Numbered from the stretch's first letter, positions 50,778-59,255 are shown. The stretch is 64,000 bases of DNA from Blastococcus aurantiacus (GCF_900102425.1 NZ_FNBT01000002.1:496001-560000), one strand, 5' to 3'. Program-made: numbers and translations. The notes: generated by a model not told the origin, from the sequence alone.

Positions 50778-51680
50778 TCAGTCCACGACGGCAGCGTCGA
50801 GGACGACGCGGAAGAGCGCACGAGGGTCCTGCAGCGTGGCGGGCGGGAGCGCGGCCGACCGCGGCACCACCCGCTCCCAGCGGGCCGGCCGCCGGTGCGG
50901 CAGCAGTTCCCGCCCCTGGAAGAGGTAGTCCCCGACCACCTCCCCCAGCAGCAGGCCGGCACCGTGCTCGATCGGCAGCGCGACGCGGTCGCCGGGTGCC
51001 ATCTCGTCGAGGAAGGCCGACAGCTGGCGGAGGTCCTTGGCCGGCCGGCGCCCCGAGAGCTCTTTGGAGAGGACCCGCAGCTCCTCCGGGGAGAGCCCCG
51101 TCGCGTCGACGTCGATGCCCGACTGGGTGCCCAGGCCGATCACCCCGGCGGCCAGGCAGGCACCCAGCTCGTTGTGCGCCCGCGGCCGCACGACCCACAC
51201 GCCGACGCCCTCGGGGGCCGGTGACGGCGGCACGTCGTCGGAGCCGGGCCACTTGTACGGCAGGTCGTCGGGGTCCCCGGGGAAGCGGGGGCGGTAGAAG
51301 TCCGGGTCCTTGGCCAGCAGATTGGACCGGTGGGAGAGGTGCAGCTCCTCGTCGCCGACCCAGCTGGGGAGCAGCCCGGCGGCGGCCGCCTCCGCCTGCG
51401 TCATCGCCGCGGCGTCCGGGGCGAACTCGGTGATGAGCGTCTCGGTGGTGTCGGCGAAGCCGCGCTCCCGCCAGACGCGGACCATCGCCAGCGAGTAGAC
51501 GACCAGCCCCGCGGTGTGGCCGCGCCACATGGCGACCACCGGGTGGTTGGCCCAGCCGTAGTCGGGCAGCTCCAGCGCGCGCAGGACCTGCAGGCACTCC
51601 ACGCGCTGCTTGCCGAGCCGCGGGTTGTCCAGGAGACGGGCGGACTCGGTGAAGTCGGCAACCGGCAGGAAGGTCTGCAT
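50778..51680 (-). CDS. MSMEG_6728-type DNA glycosylase domain fused to a PUA-like reader domain
   Basis: This is a 300-aa two-domain protein. Residues 1-148 follow the MSMEG_6728/pyrimidine-dimer-glycosylase-like pattern (MQTFLPVADF, RLLDNPRLGKQRVECLQVL, WANHPVVAMWRGH, ELHLSHRSNLLAKDP, LPYKWP). Residues ~160-290 resemble the PUA/EVE-like domain found ahead of Mrr-type restriction nucleases: VWVVRPRAHNELGACLAAGVIG, then LSAFLDEMAPGDRVALP, then LLLGEVVGDYLFQG and PHRRPARW. Such domains read modified bases. The family protein is usually just the first half (~150-170 aa), so the fusion is notable. Repair or modified-DNA defence is inferred. The ATG follows GGGAGCG. Confidence 0.78.
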   Translation of the reverse strand: MQTFLPVADFTESARLLDNPRLGKQRVECLQVLRALELPDYGWANHPVVAMWRGHTAGLVVYSLAMVRVWRERGFADTTETLITEFAPDAAAMTQAEAAAAGLLPSWVGDEELHLSHRSNLLAKDPDFYRPRFPGDPDDLPYKWPGSDDVPPSPAPEGVGVWVVRPRAHNELGACLAAGVIGLGTQSGIDVDATGLSPEELRVLSKELSGRRPAKDLRQLSAFLDEMAPGDRVALPIEHGAGLLLGEVVGDYLFQGRELLPHRRPARWERVVPRSAALPPATLQDPRALFRVVLDAAVVD

Positions 51681-51711
51681 CGCTCCCGATGCTGCCCCTG
51701 CGGCCGCGGGA

Positions 51712-52017
51712 TCAACCGTCGAGATCGCGGAGCGCGGTCTCCCAGCGCTCCTCCCGCTCCGCGTCGGACTGCTCCCACCAGGCGGTGCCGCGCTCCCCCA
51801 GCCCGGTCTTCGCCAGCTGCACCCGCGCCCGGGCGGCGGCCACCGCGGCGTCGTCCCCGGCCGCCGACGCCCGCCGCACTCCGGAGCGACCGACGCCGAG
51901 GTGGTGCAGCAGCTGCGCGCGCACGTCGTCCGGCAGCGCCGGGTCCGCCGTCCGCCAGCGCCGTCCGTCGACGACGACGTACCGGCCGTCGTCGGTGCGC
52001 TCTACCTCGCGGGTCAT
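51712..52017 (-). CDS. Conserved actinobacterial small protein
   Basis: This 101-aa protein starts at ATG 52017, overlapping the sirtuin stop (ATGA). The N-terminal half has a beta pattern DGRYVVVDGRRWRTADPALPDD. A basic/Ala-rich helix (ARARVQLAKTGLGERGTAWWEQ) follows, and it ends acidic. Similar proteins are sometimes labelled 'biopolymer transporter Tol' by databases, which I consider uninformative. A nucleic-acid or protein-interaction role is possible given its coupling to a sirtuin, but nothing in the sequence demonstrates it. Confidence 0.75.
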   Translation of the reverse strand: MTREVERTDDGRYVVVDGRRWRTADPALPDDVRAQLLHHLGVGRSGVRRASAAGDDAAVAAARARVQLAKTGLGERGTAWWEQSDAEREERWETALRDLDG

Positions 52018-52865
52018 CCGGCCAGGCGCGCGGCCAGCGCCGGCAGCACCTCGCCCAGCGGCGCGTCGACCCGGACGTCGGCCCGGGCGTCGCCCCGGGT
52101 GGGCCCCACGGTGCAGATCGCCACCGGGACGCCCAGTTTCGCCGCGTGCAGGACGAACCGGTAGCCGCTCATCACCGTCAGGGACGAGCCGAGCACCAGC
52201 AGGCTGCCGGCCCGGTCGACCAGCGAGAAGCAGTGGTCCACGCGGTCGCGGGGCACCGTCTCCCCGAAGAAGACGACGTCGGGCTTGAGCAGGTCCTCCC
52301 CGCACGCCAGGCAGCCCACCATCGTGAACCCGTCGAGGACCTCGTCGGGCAGCTCGGCGTCGCCGTCGGGGTTGATCTCGTCGGCCCGCGGCCCGAAGTC
52401 CGGGTTGACCGCGCGCAGCCGCTCGTCGAGCGCCTCCCGGCCGGCGACGTCCCCGCACCCGAGGCACACCGTCCGGTCGAGCCCGCCGTGCAGCTCGACG
52501 ACGTCGCGGGCTCCCCCGGCCTGGTGCAGCCCGTCGACGTTCTGGGTGATCAGCCCGGCGAGCAACCCGGCGCCCTGCAGCTCGGCCACGGCCCGGTGCC
52601 CGTCGTTCGGGCGGGCCGCCCGCATCTGCCGCCAGCCGACGAAGCTGCGCGCCCAGTAGCGGTGCCGGCCGCGCGGGTCGCGGGTGAAGGTCTGGTAGGT
52701 CATCGGCGTGTGCCGGCGGAGGCTGCCGGTGGCGCCGCGGTAGTCCGGGATGCCCGAGTCGGTGGACAGGCCGGCGCCGGAGAGGACGACGACGTCGCCG
52801 TCGGCCACCAGGTCGGCCAGGGCGTCCAGCGCGGTGCCGGTCGCGGCGGACGGTGCGAGGGTCAC
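52014..52865 (-). CDS. Sir2-family NAD-dependent protein deacetylase
   Basis: This 283-aa sirtuin has the NAD-binding GAGLSTDSGIPDYRG (~32-46), ITQNVDGLHQAGG and the catalytic His in VELHGGL. The zinc-binding Cys pairs are CLGCGD and CLACGED. LGSSLTVMSGYRF completes the Rossmann part. All active-site residues are intact, so it is likely active as a lysine deacetylase or deacylase. The GTG at 52865 gives a normal-length N-terminus. It is coupled downstream to the 101-aa protein by ATGA overlap. Confidence 0.94.
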   Translation of the reverse strand: MTLAPSAATGTALDALADLVADGDVVVLSGAGLSTDSGIPDYRGATGSLRRHTPMTYQTFTRDPRGRHRYWARSFVGWRQMRAARPNDGHRAVAELQGAGLLAGLITQNVDGLHQAGGARDVVELHGGLDRTVCLGCGDVAGREALDERLRAVNPDFGPRADEINPDGDAELPDEVLDGFTMVGCLACGEDLLKPDVVFFGETVPRDRVDHCFSLVDRAGSLLVLGSSLTVMSGYRFVLHAAKLGVPVAICTVGPTRGDARADVRVDAPLGEVLPALAARLAG

Positions 52866-52903
52866 CCGCCCATGGTCCCTGCGGATCGGCGCCCGCGCCC
52901 GGA

Positions 52904-53350
52904 TCAGCCGGCGGCGAGCTCCGCGTCGAGGCGGTGCAGGAGATCGACGTAGACCCGACCCAGGCCCTTGGGCGCGAAGGTGCGCTCGAAGAAGCCGCCG
53001 ATACCGCCGGCGCCGTCCCACGTCGTCCGCACCTTCACGGTGGAGCCGCCGGTGCCCTCGGCCAGCACCGTCCAGGTGGTGACCATCGAGGAGTTCCGGT
53101 CGGTCTCCACCAGGGTGCCGAGCGCGGGCTCGGTGACGTCGATCAGCTGGTCGCGGACGCGCTTGGAGGTCGCGGCGAACCTCCAGTGCACGACGGTGCC
53201 GGCGCCGTGGCCGCCGCTGTCGACGCGGTACTCGCTGAACTGCACGGGCAGGATCCGCGGTCGGACCGTCTCGTAGTCGGCCAGCGCCTGGCTCACCTGC
53301 TCGGCGGATGCGGAGATGATCTTCTCGGCGTGGACGACGACCTGGCTCAT
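52904..53350 (-). CDS. SRPBCC-family (START-like) protein
   Basis: This 148-aa protein has the SRPBCC helix-grip pattern. It starts with VVVHAEKIISASAEQVSQALADYETVRPRI, has strands around GAGTVVHWRFAATSKRVRDQLIDV, and ends with the long helix GLGRVYVDLLHRLDAEL. Members bind lipids or polyketides or act as cyclases; many actinobacterial ones are uncharacterised. The ATG at 53350 follows GAAGATGACCTC. No neighbour suggests its ligand. Confidence 0.85.
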   Translation of the reverse strand: MSQVVVHAEKIISASAEQVSQALADYETVRPRILPVQFSEYRVDSGGHGAGTVVHWRFAATSKRVRDQLIDVTEPALGTLVETDRNSSMVTTWTVLAEGTGGSTVKVRTTWDGAGGIGGFFERTFAPKGLGRVYVDLLHRLDAELAAG

Positions 53351-53372
53351 GAGGTCATCTTCCCCCGCGCGG

Positions 53373-54386
53373 TCAGGCGGCCGTCACCTCGCCCTGCGGG
53401 AAGAGCCGGCGCAGCACGTCGGCCAGCGTGATGACGCCCACGACGCCACCATCGGCCGTGACGAGGGCGAGGTGGTTGCGCGTCTCGCGCATGGCCTTGA
53501 GAGCCGCGTGCACGGTGGTGCCGGCGTCCAGACCGAACACCGGCCGGGCGAACCCGGACACCGGGGCGTCGTCGGGCGCGGCCAGGGTGTCGCGGACGTG
53601 CACGACCCCGACGATCCGCTCGCCGTCGCGGGTGAGGATGCGCAGATGGCCGGTGCGCCGGGTGGCCGCGCGGACGTCGCCGGCGGTGGCGTCGACCGGT
53701 ACCGCGGCGAGCGCCTCGCCCGGGTCGACCAGTTCGCGCACCGTCAGCTGCTCGAGCTGCAGCACGCCGGAGATCTGCTCGGAGAACGACGCGTCGAGCG
53801 CTCCGACGTTCGCCGAGTGCTCCACCAGGTGCCGCAGCGCGTCGGGGCTGTGGCCCACGGCGAGCTCGTCGACCGCGTCCACGCCGGCCCACCGCAGCAG
53901 CCGGTTCGCCGCGGCGTTCAGCGCCCGCAGCACCGGCCGGAACAGGGCCATGAACGCGCGCATCGGCAGCGCGAGGAGGGTGGCCGAGCGCTCGGGGTGG
54001 GCGATCGCCCACGACTTCGGCGCCATCTCCCCCACCACCAGGTGGATGAACGTGACGATCAGCAGGGCCAGGACGAACCCGGCGACGTCGGCGGCCACCG
54101 GCGGGAGCCCCCAGTCGTCGAACACCGGCGTCAGCCAGTGGTGCACGGCCGGCTTGCTGATCGCACCGAGGGCCAGCGTGGCCGCGGTGATGCCCAGCTG
54201 CGAGCCGGCCAGCAGCAGGGTGAGCTCGGCGGAGTTGCGCAGCGCGGCGCGGGCCGCGCGGCTGTCGGGTGCGGCCTCCTCCAGCCGGTGCCGCTTGGCC
54301 GCGAGCGCGGCGAACTCCACCGCGACGAAGAACGCGCTCAGCGCCACGATCGCGCCGGTCGCGGCGACGACCATCCAGGGGCTCAT
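53373..54386 (-). CDS. CNNM/CBS-domain membrane protein (hemolysin C/CorC family), second of pair
   Basis: This 337-aa protein has an N-terminal CNNM (DUF21) domain with four hydrophobic segments (~5-170: ALSAFFVAVEFAALAAKRHRLEEA, then LLLAGSQLGITAATLALG). A CBS pair follows (~205-330, ending GGVVGVITLADVLRRLF). Relatives handle Mg/Co efflux. The ATG overlaps the stop of the upstream paralogue (ATGA), so the two form a co-translated pair, perhaps a heteromer. The C-terminal CorC_HlyC transporter-associated domain is absent here but present in the partner. Confidence 0.9.
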   Translation of the reverse strand: MSPWMVVAATGAIVALSAFFVAVEFAALAAKRHRLEEAAPDSRAARAALRNSAELTLLLAGSQLGITAATLALGAISKPAVHHWLTPVFDDWGLPPVAADVAGFVLALLIVTFIHLVVGEMAPKSWAIAHPERSATLLALPMRAFMALFRPVLRALNAAANRLLRWAGVDAVDELAVGHSPDALRHLVEHSANVGALDASFSEQISGVLQLEQLTVRELVDPGEALAAVPVDATAGDVRAATRRTGHLRILTRDGERIVGVVHVRDTLAAPDDAPVSGFARPVFGLDAGTTVHAALKAMRETRNHLALVTADGGVVGVITLADVLRRLFPQGEVTAA

Positions 54387-55768
54387 CGGGGGGTCTCCTC
54401 GGTGCCGACGACGCCGGCCGCCCGGTCGGGCAGCTCCAGCCGGACGCGCGCGGGCACGTGCCGCTCCACGTCCAGCACCTCGACGCTGAGCAGCCGCGGC
54501 TCCGGGTCGTCGGCGTGCACCAGGTCGCCCGGGTCCGGCGGCAGCTCGATCGTGAGGCGGGTGCCCGGCTCGGGCAGGGTGCCGGCTGCGGCGATGACCA
54601 GGCCGGCGATGGTCTCGTAGTCCCCGCGGGGCAGGTCGACGGCCAGGGCCCGCTCGACCTCGTCGACGTGGACGTCGCCGGCCATCTCCCAGATGCCGTC
54701 GCCCTCGACCGGCACGTAGGCGGGATCCTCGTCGTCGTGCTCGTCGGTGATCTCCCCGACCAGCTCCTCGGCGAGGTCCTCCAGCGTGATGACACCGGCG
54801 AAGCCGCCGTACTCGTCGATGACGCAGGCGAGCTGGTTCCCCGAGTCGGCCAGCTCGCGCAGCGCGTCGGGCAGCGAGGTGAAGGTGGAGACGACGAGGC
54901 ACGGGCGGGCCACCGCCGTCACCGGCGCGTCGTCGGGCGCCGTCGTGGTCAGCAGGTCGGCCAGGTGGGCGACGGCGACCACGTCCCCGTTGTCGGTGTC
55001 CAGCACCGGGTAGCGGGAGTGACCCTGAGCCATCAGCTCGCGCAGCTCGCCGACGGTGTCGGTGGTGGCCACGGTGCCCACCCGCGGCCGCGGGATCATC
55101 GCGTGCTCGACGTCGCGGTTCGGGAAGTCGAGGATCCGGTCGAGCATCATCGACAGCTCGGCCGGCAGGTTCCCGCTCTCCCGCGACTCCTCCAGGATGT
55201 GCTCGAGGTCGCGGGCCGTGGCGGCGTGCTCGACGTCGTGCACGGGCTCGATCCGCAGCGCCTTGAGGAGCAGGTTCGACGCCTGGTCGAAGACGCGCAC
55301 CAGCCAGCCGAACAGCCGGAGGTAGAGCACGGTCGACGTCGCCAGCCAGAGCGCCACCGGCTCTGGCCTGGCGATCGCCAGGTTCTTGGGGAAGAGTTCC
55401 CCGAACAGCATCTGCACCAGGGTGGAGAACAGCAGCGCCAGGACCGCGCCGCCGCCGACGGCCACCCCGGCCGGGACGGCGACGCCGCCCAGCAGCGCGC
55501 CGATGGACTCCCCGATCAGCGGCTCGGCGACGTAGCCGACCAGCAGGCCGGTGACCGTGATGCCCAGCTGCGCGCCGGAGAGCATGAACGAGGTGCGGCG
55601 GGTCACGGTCAGCGCGCGGTCGGCCGCGGCGTCCCCGGCCGCGGCGCGGGCGGTCAGCGCCGACCGGTCGACCGCCATGTACGCGAACTCCTGGGCCACG
55701 AAGTAGCCGGTCACCGCGGTGATCGCGAGCACGACCAGCACGCCCAGCAGGAGGGAGAGCACTTCCAT
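54383..55768 (-). CDS. CNNM/CBS/CorC_HlyC membrane protein, first of pair
   Basis: This 461-aa protein has an N-terminal DUF21/CNNM domain (~1-190: VTGYFVAQEFAYMAVDRSAL, then SGAQLGITVTGLLVGY). Two CBS motifs (~215-335) include MIPRPRV and ACVIDEYGGFAGVITLEDLAEELVGEI. A CorC_HlyC C-terminal domain (~350-450) has GDGIWEMAGDVHVDEVERAL. It is complete, unlike its downstream partner. A role in divalent-cation export or resistance is inferred from the family. ATG 55768 and a GTG one codon earlier are equally possible starts. Confidence 0.92.
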   Translation of the reverse strand: MEVLSLLLGVLVVLAITAVTGYFVAQEFAYMAVDRSALTARAAAGDAAADRALTVTRRTSFMLSGAQLGITVTGLLVGYVAEPLIGESIGALLGGVAVPAGVAVGGGAVLALLFSTLVQMLFGELFPKNLAIARPEPVALWLATSTVLYLRLFGWLVRVFDQASNLLLKALRIEPVHDVEHAATARDLEHILEESRESGNLPAELSMMLDRILDFPNRDVEHAMIPRPRVGTVATTDTVGELRELMAQGHSRYPVLDTDNGDVVAVAHLADLLTTTAPDDAPVTAVARPCLVVSTFTSLPDALRELADSGNQLACVIDEYGGFAGVITLEDLAEELVGEITDEHDDEDPAYVPVEGDGIWEMAGDVHVDEVERALAVDLPRGDYETIAGLVIAAAGTLPEPGTRLTIELPPDPGDLVHADDPEPRLLSVEVLDVERHVPARVRLELPDRAAGVVGTEETPR

Positions 55769-55923
55769 CACCGGCCACGCACCCCCTCACCGGTGGAGGG
55801 AGTCGTGGCCCGGGGACTGTGACTGGTGCTCATGGCTCTCTTCGACGAGGGTGCGTGCGCCGTCCGGCGGCACTCCCCGGACCCAACGGCCGAAACCCGC
55901 GCCGCGTTCCGGGATTCCCCGGA

Positions 55924-56418
55924 TCAGTGGTGGGCGTGGTCGCCGCCGTCGTGGAACCGGTGGACGACGGCGTGTCCCTTGCCGCGGCCGATGAGCCAGC
56001 GGTTGACCGGGACGGTGACGACGAAGGCGACGGCGAGCGCGAAGGCCAGCGCGCCCCAGAAGAGCCAGCTGCCCAGTCCCGCGTCCATCGCTCCGGGCAC
56101 CAGCAGCATGACCGCGTTGTCCACGATCTCCATGACGGTGATCGACACGGTGTCCGCCGCGAGCGCCACCGGAATCGCGGCGCCCAGGGCCAGGCCGGAG
56201 CGCATGACCGGGCCGATGGTGAACGCGTAGCCGAAGACGAAGGCCAGCGCGACGGCGAGCACGATCGTCTGCGCGTCCGACCAGCCCAGCGCGGTCCCGA
56301 TGACCATGCCGAGCACCTCGCCGATGGCGCAGCCGGTCAGGCAGTGCAGCGTGGCGCTGATCGCGAGCCGGGTGAGGGCTGCACCGGACGGTCGGTCGCT
56401 GTGCGTGGAGTGGTCCAT
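55924..56418 (-). CDS. DUF4396-domain membrane protein
   Basis: This 164-aa protein has a His-rich N-terminus, four hydrophobic helices (~17-38, 44-66, 78-105, 117-145) and a His-rich C-terminal tail ending HRFHDGGDHAHH. The LHCLTGCAIGEVLGMVIGTALG segment, with a conserved Cys pair in the first helix, is the DUF4396 signature. His clusters at both ends plus a CsoR-like operator directly upstream suggest a link to copper or another soft metal. ATG 56418 is the start. Transport activity has not been shown for the family, to my knowledge. Confidence 0.85.
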   Translation of the reverse strand: MDHSTHSDRPSGAALTRLAISATLHCLTGCAIGEVLGMVIGTALGWSDAQTIVLAVALAFVFGYAFTIGPVMRSGLALGAAIPVALAADTVSITVMEIVDNAVMLLVPGAMDAGLGSWLFWGALAFALAVAFVVTVPVNRWLIGRGKGHAVVHRFHDGGDHAHH

Positions 56419-56432
56419 GCGGACGGGAACAC

Positions 56433-56449
56433 TACCCCAGGGGGGTATA
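56433..56449 (-). promoter_or_regulatory. CsoR-like copper operator
   Basis: TATACCCCCCTGGGGTA (minus strand) is an A/T-flanked G/C palindrome of the kind bound by CsoR/RcnR repressors. It lies 15 bp upstream of the DUF4396 start and overlaps the likely -10 region TAGTGT. No csoR gene is in the window. Confidence 0.6.
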
Positions 56450-56459
56450 TTCCCTCGGG

Positions 56460-57638
56460 TCACCGAGCCGCCGTCACCGCGGCCTCGACCGGCTCGTACA
56501 GCTGCGCCGCCAGCTGCCCGCCGAGCTGCGCCTCGGCCTCGAGCACGAGGTAGGCGCCGAAGCCGCCGTCGAGGTCGAGCCACGGCACGGTCCCGTAGGC
56601 GCCGGCGTCGGTGATGCGCTCGCTGCCGTCGCGCTCGACCCACCAGCCGAAGCCGTAGCCCGTGCCGGTCATCGTCACCCCGTCGTACGCCTCGCCGATC
56701 CGGTCGGTGTGCATCCGCTCGACCGACTCCGGCTCCAGGACCTGCGTGTCGCCGCACCGGCCGTCCCGCAGGTGCATGAGGAGGAGCTCGGCGTAGTCGA
56801 CCGGGTCGATGAAGAGCCCGCCCTCCATGTGGGGGTTCTCGGTCTCCGGCAGCAGGCTCGTGTCGCCGTCGAAGTCGGCCGGGTAGGAGAACCCGCCACT
56901 GCCGAGGACGGTCCAGTGGTTGCTGTAGCCCATGGACTCGACCCCGCACGGCTCGATGTAGGTCTCCTCGAGCAGCTCCGACCAGCTCTTCCCGGACACG
57001 GTCTCGGCCACGGCACCGGCGATCTGCCACTGCACGCCGCCGTAGCGGAACTCGGTGTCGGGCGGCGCGATGTCGGCGTCGTCGTCGGGCGTCGTCCAGG
57101 CGGTGGCCGCGCAGTCCTCCATCTCCGCCGTCGGCAGGAACTGGCAGACGTAGGGCCCGTACGCCGGCTGCGGGAGCAGGCCCACGAAGCCGGAGCTGCT
57201 GGACAGCAGCTGGGCGACGGTGACGTCGGGGTTCTGGCCCGCCGCCCAGTCGACGTACTCGGCGATCGGCTGGTCGAGGTCGAGCTCCCCCTGGTCGGCG
57301 AGCCGCACGAGGACGCCGGCGGTGACCATCTTCGACGCCGAGGCGACGAGCGAGACCCGGTCGGCGTCGAAGTCGCCGAAGTACTGCTCGCCGACGATCC
57401 CCGCGTCCTCGTCGACGACGACCAGACCGGCGCCATCCAGGCCGCTCTCGGCGAGGAAGGCCTCGACGATCGGATCGACCTCCGAGAAGTCGTACTCGCG
57501 GGCGTCGGCCTGCTGCGTCTCCGCCGCCGGGGCCGGCTCGTCGCTCGTGCACCCCGAGGCCACGACAGCCGCGAGCAGGACGAGAGCGCCGGTTGCGCGC
57601 AGGGCGCGGGTGCGGGTGCGGGTGCGGGTGGAGGTCAC
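56460..57638 (-). CDS. Lipoprotein serine hydrolase (class C beta-lactamase/DD-peptidase fold)
   Basis: This 392-aa exported lipoprotein has a basic leader with (RT)n, a hydrophobic helix and a lipobox ending VASGC (~Cys30). An acidic linker follows. The serine-hydrolase domain (~45-385) has the SASK nucleophile motif (SxxK), YSN (the YxN position) and a C-terminal GAYGTVPW strand. Substrate could be a beta-lactam, D-amino-acid ester or lactone; true beta-lactamase activity is not implied. The GTG at 57638 has AGAGG six bases ahead. It stands alone between tRNA-Arg and the CsoR-controlled gene. Confidence 0.9.
   Translation of the reverse strand: MTSTRTRTRTRALRATGALVLLAAVVASGCTSDEPAPAAETQQADAREYDFSEVDPIVEAFLAESGLDGAGLVVVDEDAGIVGEQYFGDFDADRVSLVASASKMVTAGVLVRLADQGELDLDQPIAEYVDWAAGQNPDVTVAQLLSSSSGFVGLLPQPAYGPYVCQFLPTAEMEDCAATAWTTPDDDADIAPPDTEFRYGGVQWQIAGAVAETVSGKSWSELLEETYIEPCGVESMGYSNHWTVLGSGGFSYPADFDGDTSLLPETENPHMEGGLFIDPVDYAELLLMHLRDGRCGDTQVLEPESVERMHTDRIGEAYDGVTMTGTGYGFGWWVERDGSERITDAGAYGTVPWLDLDGGFGAYLVLEAEAQLGGQLAAQLYEPVEAAVTAAR
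57608..57630 (-). repeat. Hexamer tandem repeat in the lipoprotein leader
   Basis: GGGTGC is repeated about four times and encodes alternating Arg-Thr in the n-region of the signal peptide. Changes in copy number would keep the frame and alter only the positive charge. Confidence 0.7.
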
Positions 57639-57811
57639 GATGCCTCTTTCGCCGTGGAGGGGCAGATCCGGGACCGAGCCGGACCTGAGCGGGGACACCA
57701 TGGCACGGAGGAGCCCCGACCGCCCAGCGCCACTCGGAAGCCGGGACGCCGGTCTCCGGGGGCGAGCCGCTCGGGAGGAGACGGACCGCCGGCCCGTAGG
57801 GGCACTGCTGG

Positions 57812-57884
57812 TGCCCCCGGCAGGATTCGAACCTGCGACACACGGTTTAGGAAACCGATGCTCTATCCCCTGAGCTACGGGGGC
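57812..57884 (-). tRNA. tRNA-Arg (anticodon CCU)
   Basis: This 73-nt cloverleaf has acceptor GCCCCCG/CGGGGGC, D arm with GGGGATAGAGC, and anticodon loop TTCCTAA presenting CCT. The T arm is GCAGG-TTCGAAT-CCTGC. The discriminator is A; CCA is not encoded. The flanks 57639-57811 and 57885-58063 show no further gene. Confidence 0.95.
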
Positions 57885-58063
57885 CTCGGCGCGCCGGGCG
57901 CGCTCGGGACCGCGCCGCAGAGGCTATCCGGTGGCGGTCGGGGAACCGCCGCCCGACCCGAGTCGTCGTATCGATGAGAGACGAAGCGGTTCCCAGGCGT
58001 TACCGTTCTGGGGCACACGTCGAGCTCCGGCAACGGCGCCGGAGGTGACGGAAGGTGGATGCA

Positions 58064-58384
58064 ATGGAGACCTCTGTGGTCGACGTCCCCGAGCGGGGAC
58101 GGTTCGAGATCCGGCAGGGCGAGCGCGTCGTCGGACTCGCCAGCTACCACGTCGACAACGGCCAGATGACGCTCCCGCACACCGAGGTCGATCCCTCCAT
58201 GGGTGGCCAGGGCATCGGTACGAAGCTCGTCGACGGCGTCCTCACCGCCGCTCGCGAGCGCGGCCTGACCGTGCTCCCGTACTGCTCGTTCGTGCGCCGG
58301 CACATCCTGCAGAACCCGCAGTTCCTGGACCTCGTCGCCGACGACGACCGGCCGCACTTCGGCCTGGAGACCGCCGACCGCTGA
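58064..58384 (+). CDS. Small GNAT-like acetyltransferase (YjdJ type)
   Basis: This ~106-aa single-domain protein has RFEIRQGERVVGLASYHVDNGQMTLPHTEVDPSMGGQGIGTKLVDGVLTAARERGL in spaced form. The GGQGIGTKL acetyl-CoA loop is followed by a Cys-containing strand (LPYCSFVRRHI), typical of the short YjdJ/COG2388 GNATs. Acceptor is unknown. ATG 58064 has GGAAGGTGG just upstream; a GTG nine bases earlier is an alternative. Confidence 0.88.
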   Translation: METSVVDVPERGRFEIRQGERVVGLASYHVDNGQMTLPHTEVDPSMGGQGIGTKLVDGVLTAARERGLTVLPYCSFVRRHILQNPQFLDLVADDDRPHFGLETADR

Positions 58385-58406
58385 GGCGCCGGCCGACCGC
58401 GCCACC

Positions 58407-58412
58407 TACGCT
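58407..58412 (+). promoter_or_regulatory. Leaderless -10 of the Nei/Fpg gene
   Basis: TACGCT, six spacer bases and then the ATG at 58419, with no room for a ribosome-binding site. Confidence 0.5.
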
Positions 58413-58418
58413 GCCCGG

Positions 58419-59228
58419 ATGCCCGAGGGCCACACCCTGTACCGCCTGGCGCGGGAGCAGTCCACGCTCTTCGCCGGCCGCCCGGTCCACGTCACCAGCC
58501 CGCAGGGCCGCTTCGAGGCCGGCGCGGCACTCCTCGACGGACGGGTGCTCGACGAGGTCTTCTCCTACGGCAAGCACCTGTTCGCCCGCTTCGGCAGCGA
58601 CCACCTGCACGTGCACCTCGGGCTGTACGGCACGTACCTGACGGGCACCGGCGCGCCGCCGCCCGCGAAGGGCGCCCTCCGGATGCGCTGGGAGGCCGAC
58701 GGGCCCGACGGCCTCGGGGTGTGGACCGATCTGCGCGGCCCCACCGCCTGCGAGGTGCTGCCCGACCCCGAGGTCGCGGCGATCCTCGACCGGCTCGGCC
58801 CCGATCCGCTGCGGCCGCGGGCCGACGGCGGCCGCGCCCACCGCCGCATCGCCGCCAGCCGCACCGCGATCGGCGCGCTGCTCATGGACCAGTCCGTCCT
58901 CGCCGGCGTCGGCAACGTCTACCGGGCCGAGATCCTCTTCCGGCACCGGGTCTCGCCGTTCCGTCCCGGCAGGGCCGTCGACGAGGCGCTGTGGGCGCAG
59001 ATGTGGGCCGACCTGGTCACGCTCATGAAGGCCGGCGTCCGCATGGGGCGCATCGTGACCACCCGGCCCGAGGACCGCACCCGCCGGAGCGGCGCGGTAC
59101 GGCGGGAGGACGCGCACTACGTCTACCGCCGCACCAGCCTGCCGTGCCGGATCTGCGGGACCGAGGTCCGCACCGAGGTCATGGTCGGCCGCAACCTCTA
59201 CTGGTGCCCGACCTGCCAGGCCGTCTGA
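58419..59228 (+). CDS. Fpg/Nei-family DNA glycosylase/AP lyase (Nei2-like)
   Basis: This 269-aa base-excision repair enzyme starts MPEGHTL, giving the catalytic Pro2 and Glu3 after Met removal. The helix-two-turn-helix (~148-165, with MDQSVLAGVGNVYRAEILF) and a C-terminal zinc finger are intact; the finger has CRICG and CPTCQ plus the arginine NLYWCPTC loop. The PEGHT start and overall pattern fit actinobacterial Nei2/endonuclease VIII more than Fpg. A leaderless promoter precedes it. It would remove oxidised bases, in line with desiccation- and radiation-tolerant lifestyles, though that link is inference. Confidence 0.94.
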   Translation: MPEGHTLYRLAREQSTLFAGRPVHVTSPQGRFEAGAALLDGRVLDEVFSYGKHLFARFGSDHLHVHLGLYGTYLTGTGAPPPAKGALRMRWEADGPDGLGVWTDLRGPTACEVLPDPEVAAILDRLGPDPLRPRADGGRAHRRIAASRTAIGALLMDQSVLAGVGNVYRAEILFRHRVSPFRPGRAVDEALWAQMWADLVTLMKAGVRMGRIVTTRPEDRTRRSGAVRREDAHYVYRRTSLPCRICGTEVRTEVMVGRNLYWCPTCQAV

Positions 59229-59255
59229 GTCCTCCACGGGACGGCCCCTCCCCGG

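Noticed and set aside
57608-57630. Hexamer repeat as a phase-variation switch
   Set aside because: Six-base units do not shift the reading frame, so copy changes would only vary the signal-peptide charge.
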